A stretch of 64,000 nucleotides of DNA from Mytilus edulis (GCF_963676685.1 NC_092344.1:97432749-97496748); one strand, 5' to 3'; shown: positions 9,401-19,845, counted from the stretch's first letter. The notes: a model not told the origin generated them from the sequence alone. Numbers and translations: made by a program.

Positions 9401-11844
9401 TTCCTTTTGTGTTCATAAAACTTGTGTAAAAATTTCATAGATTTCTATTCACTTAAACTAAAGTTATAGTGCGAAAACCAAGAAAATGCTTATTTGGGCC
9501 CTTTTTGGCCCCTAATTCCTAAAATGTTGGGACCAAAACTCCCAAAATCAATCCCAACCTTCCTTTTGTGGTCATAAACCTTGTGTTAAAATTTCATTGA
9601 TTTCTATTCACTTTTACTAAAGTTAGAGTGCGAAAACTAAAAGTATTCGGACGACGACGACGACGACGACGACGACGCAGACGACGACGCCAACGTGATA
9701 GCAATATACGACCAAAAAATTAAAATTTTTGTATTTTTATATCTACCTAATTTATGTTTCCAAATATGATAAGAATTGGTGTGTTCTGGAGGCTCTAGCG
9801 TTTTACCGACCTAATAAAATATAAATTGTCATTTACAAAACTTTTATAAGCTGGTAACGATTAATAGCTTGACATAAAATATATTATATAAATTTCTGTG
9901 TTATTCTTAAGACAATATGTAACAGCCGGTTGTTTTAAGCTGTTTTTGTCGTTTTAATAATGTCTAATTGGCATACCTTTCTCATCTCTCTTAATTACAT
10001 ATATTTTAACAGTTTTTCTGTGGTTGATAGGGAATGAAAATTCACCACTATTTCTGCAAAAGTCATGTCTTTTATTGTAAAATCATGGTTTGTTATAGAG
10101 TGGTGTCTGTTTTGATATATAGGTGGCCTTCGGCTGTCATCTGCCCATTGGGTTATTTTCTCTTTGGTATAGTCCCCATTTCTTTTTTTAATTTTATGAT
10201 ATATAATAACATTACGTTCGATCATTTACGACTGTATTGTGAGAGGATCGTGGTCTCTTCAAGTTAATTTTTAGTTGCAGTCCAGATTTCTTGTCCTTCA
10301 TCCATTACTGGGTGCTTTGTTTTACTGTTTGTCAAGTTTTCACCAATGAAGTTATGACCAGGCATTGTTCGGGAGGTAACTAATGATTAATTGAATATTC
10401 GTGAATATGAAGAGAAAGGAAAACCATATTATAAATTCCATCCGACAAATGATGGCATTTTAACACATTAAAGTATATTTAAAATCAATAAAACTTACAC
10501 GGGTCAGCATTTTCTTCAGCTCGTTCAGTTTGACATACTCTTTTTTATTTTTTATTTCTAATTCTTGTATATCTAATTCAGTAGTCATGGTTATCTGTTT
10601 AATTTCTGAATTTGTGATTCCTTCTCCCTGTGATTTAATAAAAGAAAAGTAGAATTAAATCATAACTGTTAACAAAATGTCTTAAACTGAACCGAGGCAA
10701 AATAAGATCGTGTTTTCATAATTCTATGTTATTTTAATACAAAACCATCATCAATAAAGATTGATAGAACTTTAAATAAAAATGTCTTACGTTCCTTTGT
10801 AGTTCATTCAGTTGTCTCTGTATGTCATCAATGCTTGCTTGACCTGTAAGAGTTATTATAAGAATAATATGTATTATGCATTTCTTTATAATAAAAGCAG
10901 GTACTGCTATACAAATGCTTATAATTCTTTCTTCTTTGAGTTATCATCTAACTTTGATCTTAGCATTTCATGGACAGATGTGTTGCATGCATCCAAAATT
11001 GTGTTACTAATGACAGTATATATCCTGTTATATGAAAAACCCATAAATCCGAAAAAATGAAATATGTATTATATAGTTAAATTAAAATGATTTCTTCATA
11101 CTACGGAATAACTTAATTCTTGTTTTTCTCTACAAAGTCCCTAAACTTGTCCCCATAAAAAGTAATTGGATGGTGCACCAAAATAATGAACATGTTGTGG
11201 TGTGATGAAGGTTCTGTAAAAATGCCTTTAAATTTTATTACTGGTCGTAGTTGTAGATTGACTCGTCTATGCTAGATACGGAGACATAGGATGAATATCG
11301 CGGCTAAGGAGACACAAAAAATGCAAAAAACAAATGTTGATATTAATTCATTGAGGATATTTAGTATTGTTAATTGATCCTTACCTGCAAACACGATAAA
11401 ACCTTTGTCGCGTATGTCACAAAACCTTTTACGTAAACATCCTGGTCTTCTTAGATGACTCTCAATACTATCGGCTACATCACAGCATTGTTTAAAATAA
11501 GAGTCAAACTCATCCCTAGTGATATTCGTATTTGGTAAATGAGATAATTTGTTTCTAATTCGACATAGAGTGTCTAAATGTGAATTAATGGTTGTTTCTC
11601 CAAACAAATATTTCAAAATCTTTATTGAAAGACTTAAATCGAATTGTTGATAACCTTTCTGTGGACTTTCGAATATATAAATTTCTTCAATCTTGCTGAA
11701 AAATGTTCTCCCTCTAATAGATGCGTACCAATCTGGAAGTTGGGTGTGATTCATTAAGGATTCCAGACGATCTCGCAGTATCTCTGGGAATACATCTATC
11801 GTTAATTTATTAAGAATGGGTAGATACATGTTATACTCTTCCAT
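2984..11844 (-). CDS. HEPN-coiled coil-TIR protein (predicted, 8 exons)
   Basis: Predicted product of about 701 residues. Exons in coding order: 11844-11385, 10843-10791, 10627-10501, 7090-7005, 6250-6183, 5414-4674, 4243-4140, 3450-2984. Residues 1-130 form a DZIP3-like HEPN domain with RNKLSH (R97 to H102), the HEPN Rx4H motif. Residues 154-213 look like a coiled coil. Residues 215-546 are polar, Lys/Ser/Gln-rich and unrecognised. About 553-690 is a TIR domain (DVAILHSD, FLPGRS, IFVLITRFY). An in-frame TAA precedes the start ATG. All junctions keep phase except exon 3 to 4, which needs a weak donor 2 nt upstream of the strong one or an unseen exon. Role is inferred: an innate-immune adaptor or effector. 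Animal TIR adaptors signal by TIR-TIR contact; HEPN domains with Rx4H are often RNases. Confidence 0.85.
4140..4243 (-). CDS. HEPN-TIR gene, exon 7 (linker)
   Basis: Found by phase: acceptor CTAACTAG before 4243, donor GTACGT after 4140. The 104 bp carry one base that completes ATG with exon 6, 34 codons (RTNSKRKQCTCYQALNVD...), and one base that completes TAT with exon 8. It contains the acidic run REDDHSIEDPDP. It is too short to appear as an ORF. The phase fits exactly on both sides, which is the main support. Confidence 0.8.
4674..5414 (-). CDS. HEPN-TIR gene, exon 6 (long polar linker)
   Basis: The acceptor is TTTTATTCAG and the donor is GTAAGT. The exon has 246 uninterrupted codons, opening LQKQPSDSAADQPNEFISIP and ending ETSPKDSKEN. 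It is rich in Lys, Ser, Gln, Asn and Thr and probably disordered. CSKCISEVDD holds a CxxC. A conserved-looking C-terminal half (LVLRSLSNEIEQLVNKTD, HGLGLRDWMEKQLP) may be a small folded segment. I recognise no domain and no clear pLxIS or RHIM motif. Confidence 0.8.
5604..5775. mobile_element. MITE with CAGTGGCGGATCC-type ends in a HEPN-TIR intron
   Basis: The right end GGATCCGCCACTG mirrors an imperfect left end (AGAGGCAGAT), and both sides are flanked by GCATGC (5604-5609 and 5770-5775). Inside are G-rich and C-rich runs. A relative sits at 38945-39105. It lies in the intron between exons 6 and 5. Confidence 0.65.
6183..6250 (-). CDS. HEPN-TIR gene, exon 5
   Basis: 68 bp between acceptor TTTCATTTCCAG and donor CAG/GTACCT. 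It starts in phase 0, encodes IICQTTDTTESNTDTVKEQS-QC and leaves AG, which completes an Arg codon with exon 6. The Thr/Ser/Gln-rich content is like its neighbours. Confidence 0.75.
7005..7090 (-). CDS. HEPN-TIR gene, exon 4
   Basis: 86 bp between acceptor CTCATATTACAG and donor CAG/GTATTC. It encodes LPAVQTALPRNQIIQQALNG-DKSTFKNQ when the two leading bases complete a codon begun upstream. Read from phase 0 instead, it hits TAA after 13 codons. This is what creates the phase question with exon 3. Confidence 0.7.
7225..7300 (-). repeat. Fragment of a dispersed mussel repeat
   Basis: The motif AATGGCAAAATCAAAAGGTC and the following CAAACACTCC...GATAACAACTG match the repeat at 1-330. The fragment is intronic. 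Confidence 0.6.
7480..9725 (+). mobile_element. ~2.2 kb DNA element, copy 1 (in an intron of the HEPN-TIR gene)
   Basis: It starts CAGGTGCTCCGCAGGGCGCA and TTTATACGACCGCAGAGG, and ends with a GAC-triplet microsatellite (about 9649-9690) then GCAATATACGACC. The head motif TACGACCGCA reappears inverted (TGCGGTCGTA) at the end of copy 2, which suggests terminal inverted repeats. Inside are a duplicated ~150 bp block (8085-8350), several ~160 bp blocks (8500-9010) and four ~155 bp tandem units starting near 9022, 9164, 9329 and 9482. No transposase is visible, so it is non-autonomous. Confidence 0.75.
9649..9692 (+). repeat. (GAC)n microsatellite inside element copy 1
   Basis: About a dozen GAC triplets with one interruption (GCAGACGACGACGCC). 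The equivalent tract in the second copy near 21836 is much shorter. Confidence 0.95.
10040..10260 (+). repeat. Dispersed mussel repeat (GGTGGCCTTCGGCTGT type)
   Basis: The segment AGGTGGCCTTCGGCTGTCAT then GGGTTATTTTCTCTTTGGTA and CCCCATTTC is a diverged form of a repeat that also appears around 13285-13350. Open frames on both strands here are incidental. Confidence 0.55.
10499..10627 (-). CDS. HEPN-TIR gene, exon 3 (coiled coil, nested donors)
   Basis: Acceptor ATCACAG, then 43 codons with heptad-like Leu/Ile spacing (TTELDIQELEIKNKKEYVKL...ELKKML). Two donors overlap in CCCGTGTAAGT. The strong GTAAGT ends the exon at 10499 in phase 0. The weaker GTGTAA ends it at 10501 and gives the phase that exon 4 requires. 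The full-length protein needs the weaker donor or an additional unseen exon between 7090 and 10499. Confidence 0.75.
10791..10843 (-). CDS. HEPN-TIR gene, exon 2 (coiled coil)
   Basis: 53 bp between acceptor CTCTTACAG and donor AAC/GTAAGA. The first two bases complete Gly with exon 1, followed by QASIDDIQRQLNELQRN, an amphipathic helix with Leu/Ile heptads that continues into exon 3 in phase 0. Confidence 0.8.
11385..11844 (-). CDS. HEPN-TIR gene, exon 1: HEPN domain and start
   Basis: Starts at ATG 11844; the frame is closed by TAA 15-18 nt upstream. It encodes 153 residues and one extra base before donor GCAG/GTAAGG. Helices carry the DZIP3-like HEPN landmarks: LPDWYASIRGRTFF, QFDLSLSIKILKYLFG, then RIRNKLSHLPNTNITRDEFD. 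R97, N98 and H102 form the Rx4H motif used for metal-independent RNA cleavage in active HEPN RNases. The transmembrane-like tail seen in the unspliced frame (about 11280-11380) is intronic. Confidence 0.87.
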
Positions 11845-11906
11845 TGTAACTTTGTCTTTTTATCGTCGTTATTCTGAAGAATTTCTAAAACTTGTATGTG
11901 CAAAAC
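11845..11906 (-). other. Probable 5' UTR segment of the HEPN-TIR gene
   Basis: A good acceptor, TTCTACTTTCAG, ends just above 11906 on the minus strand, so the start codon probably lies in an internal exon with 62 nt of leader. No upstream UTR exon or promoter could be identified. Confidence 0.45.
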
Positions 11907-13060
11907 CTGAAAGTAGAATTGATAAAATTCATACAAAATTTGCTGTTCCATTCTTTTCAGTAAAATGATCTGGGTTAAAGTTTAATATAACTGATTCAGC
12001 TGACTCTGAAACTTTAATCGTTGCAAAATATGAAATAGTCTAACTCTTTCCTGACATTGCAGATATATCATAGTTTCAACTTATTTTCTTTTTATTACAA
12101 CCAATTTTGTGTCATTTATAACCCTTTAATTTTATCTTTTATTGATGTGCTGCATGGAAAGAAAGAACGAAACTAACTGTTCCTCACTCAAGATGATAAA
12201 ACGAGCAACTATAGCAGTATTTAAATGGCAATTTATACTACAAATAAGAAGAAATGATATGCTTTCCAATGATATTTATCACTATAAAACAATGAAATAT
12301 TTCAACAAAGAAAAACAAAATGGCATATAGACAAAGCACATCAACAAAAAATGAAAGACCAGAGCACAACCCATTGCTGATCATTGCTGGGATGCATAAC
12401 TACAGGCCAATAAATGGACTTAAAAGTGAAGGTTTATAATTTACAAAGACAAGTATGAGAACAAAATTACAATTAATTAAGAAGATAAACAACGTCAGAA
12501 ACTACAGTATATACTTGAAGGATCTCATCATTGGAAATAGTCACATTTGTTCTAGAGCCAGTTGTTGGAATGATAGGGGTTATGTCCTTATCATATAAAT
12601 ATGATGGTATGATAAAAAAAAAAACACCTAACGGAAGTGATTATGCTTGATTTTCTTATGATGAAAACTTTTAATCCTATAAGTTGTGTTCTGGAACTGG
12701 CATGTCAGTAACTACTAGTATCCCCTTGTTAATGTATGTATCATTATCTTTTTATTTATTGAATATAATGCATATTTGTACCCATATGGGTTGAAGGCAT
12801 ACATAAATCAACATAGTAATTTTACAATACATCATACAGAAAAAACCAACAAAAGAACCAAACATTATATACATATATGCATACATATATGTATCTATCA
12901 TGCAGTTGTTGAGTCCACCCTCCTCAGTGACCATGACCTTTTAACAAATGAAGCAGCATACTGCATAATTGACGGACAAGAAAGACATAAAACCAATTTA
13001 TCCAATTATCAGTTTGCTTAGTTATTTTTTTTCGTGTTTATTTATTCTTTAGGGCTAGAA
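11907..13060. other. Intergenic, no gene seen
   Basis: AT-rich sequence upstream of the HEPN-TIR gene. A piece near 12340-12420 (AAAGACCAGAGCACAACCCA) resembles a mussel dispersed repeat. Short alternating ATATAC runs occur near 12865-12900. No splice-phased coding exon was found. Confidence 0.5.
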
Positions 13061-13360
13061 ACATGGGAGTTGGTTGAGATCTAACAAAACATGTGTATTC
13101 CAGACGCATTTTTGCACCTGTCCTAAGTCAGAAGCCTTTGTTTGTCTTGCATGCTCTTTTATACAATACATTTACATGTTTCGGAGTTTAGAGTGACGTT
13201 CATTGTCACTAAACTAGTGCATATTCTTCTTTAGGGACAAGTTAACCTCCGGAAACAGGATTTTCTCGTTGTGTGAAGAGCCGTTGGTGGCTTTCGACTG
13301 TTTTCTGCTGGGTTGTTGTCTCTTTTATACATTGCCAATTTCCATTCTCACTTTTTCAAG
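13060..13360 (+). repeat. Dispersed mussel repeat
   Basis: The order of motifs (TGGGAGTTGGTTGAGATC; GAGTGACGTTCATTGTCACT; GGCTTTCGACTGTTTTCTGC; GGGTTGTTGTCTCTTTTATA) is that of a common mussel interspersed repeat, known to me from memory. The 3' end is related to 10040-10260. Confidence 0.55.
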
Positions 13361-14279
13361 ACCATCATTTATTATTTGTGAAGTTGATATTATATATCAA
13401 CAATATATTTATCAACGGAATATTTATCAACAAGGTCTTGGTATCTTCTAATGCATATTTTAAGAAAAATTACTAGTCGTTCTTTGAAAACCCTATTTCG
13501 TCAACTTTCTGGTCAGACACGGGTAACGTCTTATTAAATATGAGTAGCAGCTACAAGCTCTTCTTTGGAAATTGATATCCCATTTGCAGGTGAAAATGGT
13601 TAAATGCTACTAACATGGGAAAAACTGATAATTTAAAATTGAAATCGTTTCGTGTCATAGACTCCTGTACTGAGATGACCACTCATGTCAAATTCGAGGT
13701 ATACATATAAAAATGAAGCGGAGGAAGCCATGTCTCTTGTTTCTTTGTTTTCTTTTTCTGGGGAGAATATATTAATGGAACCAAATCAGAAACGTTCGGA
13801 TTATAAGTAGAAATAACATCATCAATTTATATCTGAATGTTGTTATTTTTATACAAAGTTGATTGCATCCTAATAAATAGACTAAACCTTGCATATCAAG
13901 ATGCGACATGAAAACAGAATATTGATACGATCATGCACATTTTTATTTGGATGCAGCCATCGTAATTGTTGGCAAAAGACTCCTCAGTTGTGATCGAGTA
14001 TACTTTAAATAGTATAAATTCTGAATAACAATAACTTTTTATTAATCTTTTGCAACATATTTCTAAATATAACTGATGTTTATGCATCTTTTTGGGGAAA
14101 TGGTGATGTTCCATTACTGATATTTAGTAAATAGGATTTTAATTTATTCATCTTTGAATGTTTTATTATAAGTTTCGGATATTTCAAACGTTGGGTCCCA
14201 AATCATACAGCAAGGGGATTTCTTTCTAACAGGATTATTGTGGTGTTTTTTTATTATCACCCCGCGGAATGACTGGTCA

Positions 14280-14775
14280 CCCAATAGTCCGTTCGTCCTT
14301 TTCAAATGGTTTCCGCTTTACATCTAGAGAACTGTTATACTTGACATGTATATTAACCAACACCAGAGAATGTGCCATAATGTTTGTTCACATTCCCAGG
14401 TGAAAAGTCAAGGTCGAAAACTTTGGTTTCAGTTGACACCACCACATGTCCTATGGTTAAGATCTTGTCCGCTCTACGTCTTGAGAATCGTTATGATTTC
14501 AAAGTTCCTACTTGACAAGTTTATTAACCAACACCAGAGGGGGTGTCAAAATGTATGTTCAACTGCCTATGTCAAAGGTTAAAGGTAACAAAAATTTGGT
14601 TTCAGTTGACAACCCCATGTCCTTTTGTAAATATGGTGTTCGCTCTATATCTTGAAAATTGTGATGATTTCAAACTTTACTTAACATGTATATTTAACTA
14701 CACCAGAGGGTGGCTCATAATGAATGTACAACTTCCTACGTGAAGGGTCAAGGTAACAAAAATGTCCTATGATAA
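14280..14775 (+). repeat. Tandem repeat, three units of about 170 bp
   Basis: Units begin near 14340, 14511 and 14680 with TTGACATGTATATTAACCAA-type sequence and each carries CACCAGAG, a CATAATGT-like block, AGGTCGAAAACTTTGG/AAGGTAACAAAAATTTGG and GCTCTACGTCTTGAGAATCG. The units are diverged. Short open frames here follow the repeat and are not genes. Confidence 0.85.
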
Positions 14776-14839
14776 AGATATTTTTTTTACATCACATGTT
14801 ATTGATTGATAACCGGATTTGTTATCACATAAGCAACAC

Positions 14840-15090
14840 GGCGGTGCCACATGTGGAGCAGGATCTGCTTACCCTTTTGGAGCACCTGAGATCACCCCTA
14901 GTTTTTGGTGGGGTTCGTGTTGCTTATTCTTTAGTTTTCTATGTTGTTTCATGTGTACTATTGTTTGTCTTTTTGTCTTTTTCATTTTTAGCCATGGCGT
15001 TGTCAGTTTATGTTCGATTTATGAGATTGACTGTTCCTCTGGTATCTTCCGTCCCTCTTTTATTCACAGCGGACCCACAGAGATGACACC
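14840..15090 (+). repeat. Dispersed mussel repeat (GGAGCAGGATCTGCTTACCC type)
   Basis: This carries GGAGCAGGATCTGCTTACCC, then CCCCTAGTTTTTGGTGGGGT, GCCATGGCGTTGTCAGTTTA and CCTCTGGTATCTTCCGTCCC. Decayed relatives lie at 18010-18060, 19540-19680 and 59370-59460. Open frames in two phases are products of the repeat. Confidence 0.7.
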
Positions 15091-16690
15091 CATCTAAATG
15101 ATGTCTCGTTGATTTTATACCATGTAAATTGTCATTGATAAACAACTATTCTTATTTATGATATTGATACCTTAATTACGTGTGCTAAACGGTGAGACAA
15201 ATAAAACAAAAAACTGCTAGCATAAAGTTTTCTGATTTGATGAGGTTCACTCACTCCGGCTTAAGAGACTTCAGATTTTTAAAAATCTTTGTACAAAAAC
15301 AAAATATGTAATCGTTTAAATAGAAGTGGATCGTCGGAGGCATTTGAAGACATGCTGCTACCGAATTCATCCTTAAAAATATACGCAGGCGCACTTATTC
15401 CATCAAGATTGTAAGACGTTTTGGTTAATGTTCTATTTCCATCGAGGAATATGCAACATCAATGTCATAAAATTTGCTGGAACGAGATGGAATGGATTTC
15501 ACAACATTATGAAATACCCATTTAATTGTTGGATTGATATACCCCACAAAAACAGATTTTTTATTCTTTTAAAATTTTCTGATTTATGTAAAAGCAACAA
15601 AAAAATACTTACTTCATCGCATTCATGTCCAACAAATATAGTGATTTATTCCAACGGGGAAATAACCGGAAAACAAACATAAATATTGTGGGTGTAAGAC
15701 TGGTTCCGTTACACTGTATTGTATGTATAGAAACAAGTATACAGCCAACCATAGTTTTCTTTGTACGAAATCGAGTCTTTATGTTTATTTTCCGCTGTTC
15801 TTCTTTGTTTAACATATATTTTTTACGATATAATAGGTATAAGAAATAAGAGTCAAACTAACTTTTAAAATCGTACTTTATTATACAATAACTTCGTATC
15901 TTTCGATTGTTTTGTAAAATGGTAGGCAATATAACCGACCCTGTTTAATGATTCAAACAGAAGAGAACCAGTCAATGTTATCTTACGATCCCGTGTCATA
16001 AAAAGTGACTCATACAGGTAGTTCCGCGAAATTCAAATGATAAATATGATTGTTCTATTTATATTTTAGTGTTATGAATACACATTTAACACATATCAAG
16101 TAAATATGAATTAGAGAATTAATTGCTTGATTGATTGTTGTATGTGACTTTCAGCACTGTTTTATATTTCGTGGCATTCCGTTTTTTATTGGTTGAAGAA
16201 TTCAGAGTACCCGGAGAGAACCAACGATCTTCTGCAGTGCAATTATAGAGGATGTTGTACGTCAATTAGACGAAAATGACAAAAAGTTGAAGCATCTAGA
16301 GGGCAACATACAAAAGTTGTGACTCAAGTAAATGAAAAATACAATTTAATCAAATATATATAATGAGTTTTTATGTCTTTTTTCATTTATCGAATTCTTT
16401 TTTCCTCTTGCAGAGTGCTCTTATACACTTTATGATATAATTCTGTTATTGTCAATCATCAATGCCCTTCTGATTCCAAAAATATTTTTTCCATTGGAAT
16501 GCATTTTTTTCTCAAACCGTTTGATTAAATAAATCTCTTGATTTCGGAATGAAAAACTTAATATTCGAGACGATTACAGGCAAATTTCACTTTAGATCAG
16601 CTTGGTTATTCATTCAGGTTCATTTTAGTAAGTTTCTGATTACTGTGTTCAATGTTGATGTATGAGCCTTCCGGATGATTTAGTCCATAA
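15090..16690. other. Intergenic, no gene seen
   Basis: No exon with flanking splice sites and no recognisable protein segment was found on either strand. The short open frames at 15428-15849 overlap on both strands and resemble nothing I know. Confidence 0.45.
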
Positions 16691-16714
16691 ATTAAAAGCT
16701 TTTGACGGTCGTAA

Positions 16715-16995
16715 TTTTGGCCGCAGCCCTTTTGCGCCAATTACTGTTTTTCAGGGGTATCATTTGCGCCAATTTTTTTTTCTCCAAATGTATCATTTGC
16801 GCCACTATTCGGAACTCATTTGCGCCAATTTACCTGTACACATAGCTATCATAAATATTAGTGATTAAAATTTATTCTTATTTTGGCTTAAAAAATATAA
16901 AATTTGTTATTTTAAAACAGGTGGCGCAAACGTAGCATTGGAGAAAAAGGTTGTGGCGCAAAGGGACGCATTTTTGGCGCAAACGGATGTCTCCC
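16715..16995. mobile_element. Foldback/MITE built from GGCGCAAA modules
   Basis: The left side carries the module as TTTGCGCC four times (near 16733, 16765, 16796 and 16820). The right side carries it inverted as GGCGCAAA four times (near 16923, 16954, 16975 and 16979). The spacer is about 90 bp and AT-rich. This is a modular inverted repeat with no coding capacity. Confidence 0.75.
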
Positions 16996-16999
16996 ATCT

Positions 17000-19840
17000 T
17001 TACAAAGCTATTATATTTATTGAAAGAACGAGTAGGTAGCAAAACAATTGAATTGTTTTAATAAGCCATTTACTTGAAAAAAATATGTACAATACAAGAG
17101 TTGCAATATTGCGAAAATAAACCAGTAGACAATGAATCAGTTTAAAAATGTCCAGAAAGCTGAAGCATACAATATAAAGATTCAAGTCAAGAACAAATGT
17201 AAGTTATGAGAAATTTACAGAACATTTCCGGTAAATTTGGATCAAAATCGAAAAACTTTCTGTTAGGAGAGTTCAATGTACAAAGGAATATAAGTTTAGA
17301 AAATAACCATTCCTTTATATAAAACATAATATTTTGTGCTATGAAATGAAAATTGACACAAGAGATCACTCACTTGTCATGAATTGACCATATTTTTGAC
17401 CAAATGAAAAGTAAGTGTTCATATATTTTAATCTAGGGTAATTTTAAAGTCCTTTGTTTCTATAATGAGTCATTAGGAGGTATTTAAAAAATGGATGTGC
17501 GTAGACTTCAGAAGACACAATAAATAAGTCTTACCTACTTCATTTCCTTTACCTTTGATTGATGATATGTTTGCCCTCTTACAATATATGGGGCTAATTT
17601 TGCTTTATTACCTTTGATTTGAAGACCAGTTACTTTAACTTTAAGTTAAAAGGCGATGATACAGAGAAGACTGATTTTACCTGTCAAGAAAGACAGCTGG
17701 TAGCTGTTTTGGAGCTTGTGTGATCCTTCAAACTGATTACGATGAGGAAAAGTGAATAGGTATGTAACACACGAGCTCAGTTACTCGTAAAGGAAAGTTG
17801 CCTAATTGATTATTAGTCCGATCCTATTAGTTTATAATTCGAATAGACTATGAGCCGCTCAGATATATTTAGAACGCGCCGATGCAATCCGTGAAAATTT
17901 AGCAATAGGGAGCGTGTAATCGTTAGATATAGCTGCCAGTTTTAATACATCAAAGGCAAAGAAAATCATTGTGCCGACATTCTTCATTGAAAACCTTAAA
18001 AAAACAGAAAATGACAGTTTGACTGTCCCTTTGGTATCTTTCGTCCCTCTTTTAGACTGAAGAATCTGATTACGTAAATAACTGAAAAAGACAACCAAGT
18101 TCTTATAATCAATAATAGCAGCTTCAATACAACTTACGCAAGGAACTTTGTAAATATTCAAGTAAAAATTCAGGAATGAACAGGAAATGGTAAAATAGTC
18201 TGAAGATAAAAAAAAAAACTTTAAGAAGAAATTACCAACAAAACTTTTTACACATTATGACTAGGACAGGGAGTTGTCTCATTGACACTCATACCACATC
18301 TTCTTTTTTCTATATAAACCAGATCCGAACCACTCGCTATTATGCGATCACTGTTTGCACATCAGGTCAAAATGATTGTAAATGAGTGTGTGATTCCAGT
18401 TTATGTGCAGAAGACACTTAAAATGTTAAGTAAAGAAACAGATGTCGTGTGAACTACTACTTTTTAACATATATCCTCGCTTTGCTTTGAATCAAAGGGA
18501 AAAACACACAATACCAAACAACTTGGAATTAAATCATCAATGTACTCTGTGTGGGAATGGTCAAATTGTATATGTTAACAACATCGAAAACAAACAAAAA
18601 TAAATACAAAGGAATACTAGACAACAGTAAGTTTAACAAATAAGCATTTTAAAAATGTTTCTCCCTTCATTTATTTCAAGCAACAAGTATTTTTTGCATT
18701 CTGCAGATAATAGACACGAACAAAACCGGATTTGTTTGTTTTCATCATGATTCATTTAGATGTAAAATTCCACTCTATTATAAAGATCAAGAAGTCTATT
18801 CAAGTCACCTCTTACTTCTTTAATTCTTTTATCATCGAAATTGGCAGTCAATATCAAATACGAAGGTTTTTACCTTTGCAGTTCATCAACAACATTCCTT
18901 AATGACTTGGAAAAATGCGCTTTCTGTTGATTCCGAGTGATAACTTGAGACACATGATCAAACCCTTGTCAAATTTACTTATGTCGTTTCTCGTGAAAAA
19001 AATAGAGATCAATATAAAAAAGAAAATGTGGTATGATTGCCAATGATACAACTTTCCACAAGAGACCCAATGACACATAAATTAACAGCTTCTGTTCACT
19101 TTATGGAGTTCGTATTTTGTTCTGTTATTTCACTTTTTACATATGCCCATGATATGCGTCATTTGAACTAGTATGGGTAATTGTGAAATCATACCACTTC
19201 TTACTTTTGTATATAAACGTTTTATTTTGCTATTTTGAAAACATTAACATGTTCATTCTATTCATCTGATAATTAAGTGGTACACTTTTCCTTTTTATTT
19301 AACACCTATTTGATATGACATTAACATATAAGAATAACACTTTTTATGGAGAAAAATTTTACGAGTGAGCAAAGTATCTATATTGATATACCATGAGGAT
19401 TAAACAGACTATGAAACCGATCATACAGATACAGGTTTACTACTATCCTGATTAGCTTTGTTATTGGTAGCCTTTATTCGTATTTTGTTACCCGCTCCTC
19501 AACCCTTTTTATCGTTTTATTTACGGTACATTTTATAATGAGTGGCGCAGGAGCACCTGCGATGTGTTGTGTCTTGTGTAGTATTATTTGTCTGTTTGGT
19601 TTTTTTTTTCTTTTTTATACATGGCGTTTTTTCAGTTTATACCACACAGTTTCTCCATGAAGGTATACTATAAATAACTAAGTTGTGACATAGTTAAGGA
19701 CTCATTGATTACCGTCTGTAGGTTACAACTGGTATACACTTGTAATTGACCTTAATGACCTGTACCAAGTCTGTAATTAAGTGGCTGGTGGTGCTATAAC
19801 AGAGACAAAATGCCTGACTGAAACGAATACATTTCAACAG
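17000..19840. other. Intergenic, no gene seen; repeat fragments
   Basis: It contains fragments of the GTGGTATGAGTGCCAATGAG family (18265-18305 inverted; 19025-19075 direct), a fragment of the GGTATCTTTCGTCCCTC family at 18030-18055, and a decayed relative of 14840-15090 at 19540-19680. The minus-strand open frame 17859-18161 includes repeat-derived sequence (SKRGTKDTKGTVK) and is not counted as a gene. Confidence 0.5.
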
Positions 19841-19845
19841 AGATC

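Noticed and set aside
9995-10267. Open frames on both strands
   Set aside because: The segment is a dispersed mussel repeat; both frames overlap it.
11272-11384. Apparent C-terminal transmembrane helix on the HEPN exon (LISTFVFCIFCVSLAAIFIL)
   Set aside because: It lies beyond a good donor (GCAG/GTAAGG), and the spliced continuation keeps phase through the coiled-coil exons. A membrane isoform by intron retention is possible but unsupported.
14769-15097. Two overlapping plus-strand open frames of 92-105 codons, hydrophobic
   Set aside because: They lie in different frames of a repeat seen elsewhere in decayed form, so the hydrophobic stretches follow T-rich repeat sequence.
17859-18161. 100-codon minus-strand open frame
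   Set aside because: Its middle is repeat-derived, no splice signals fit, and no domain is recognised.
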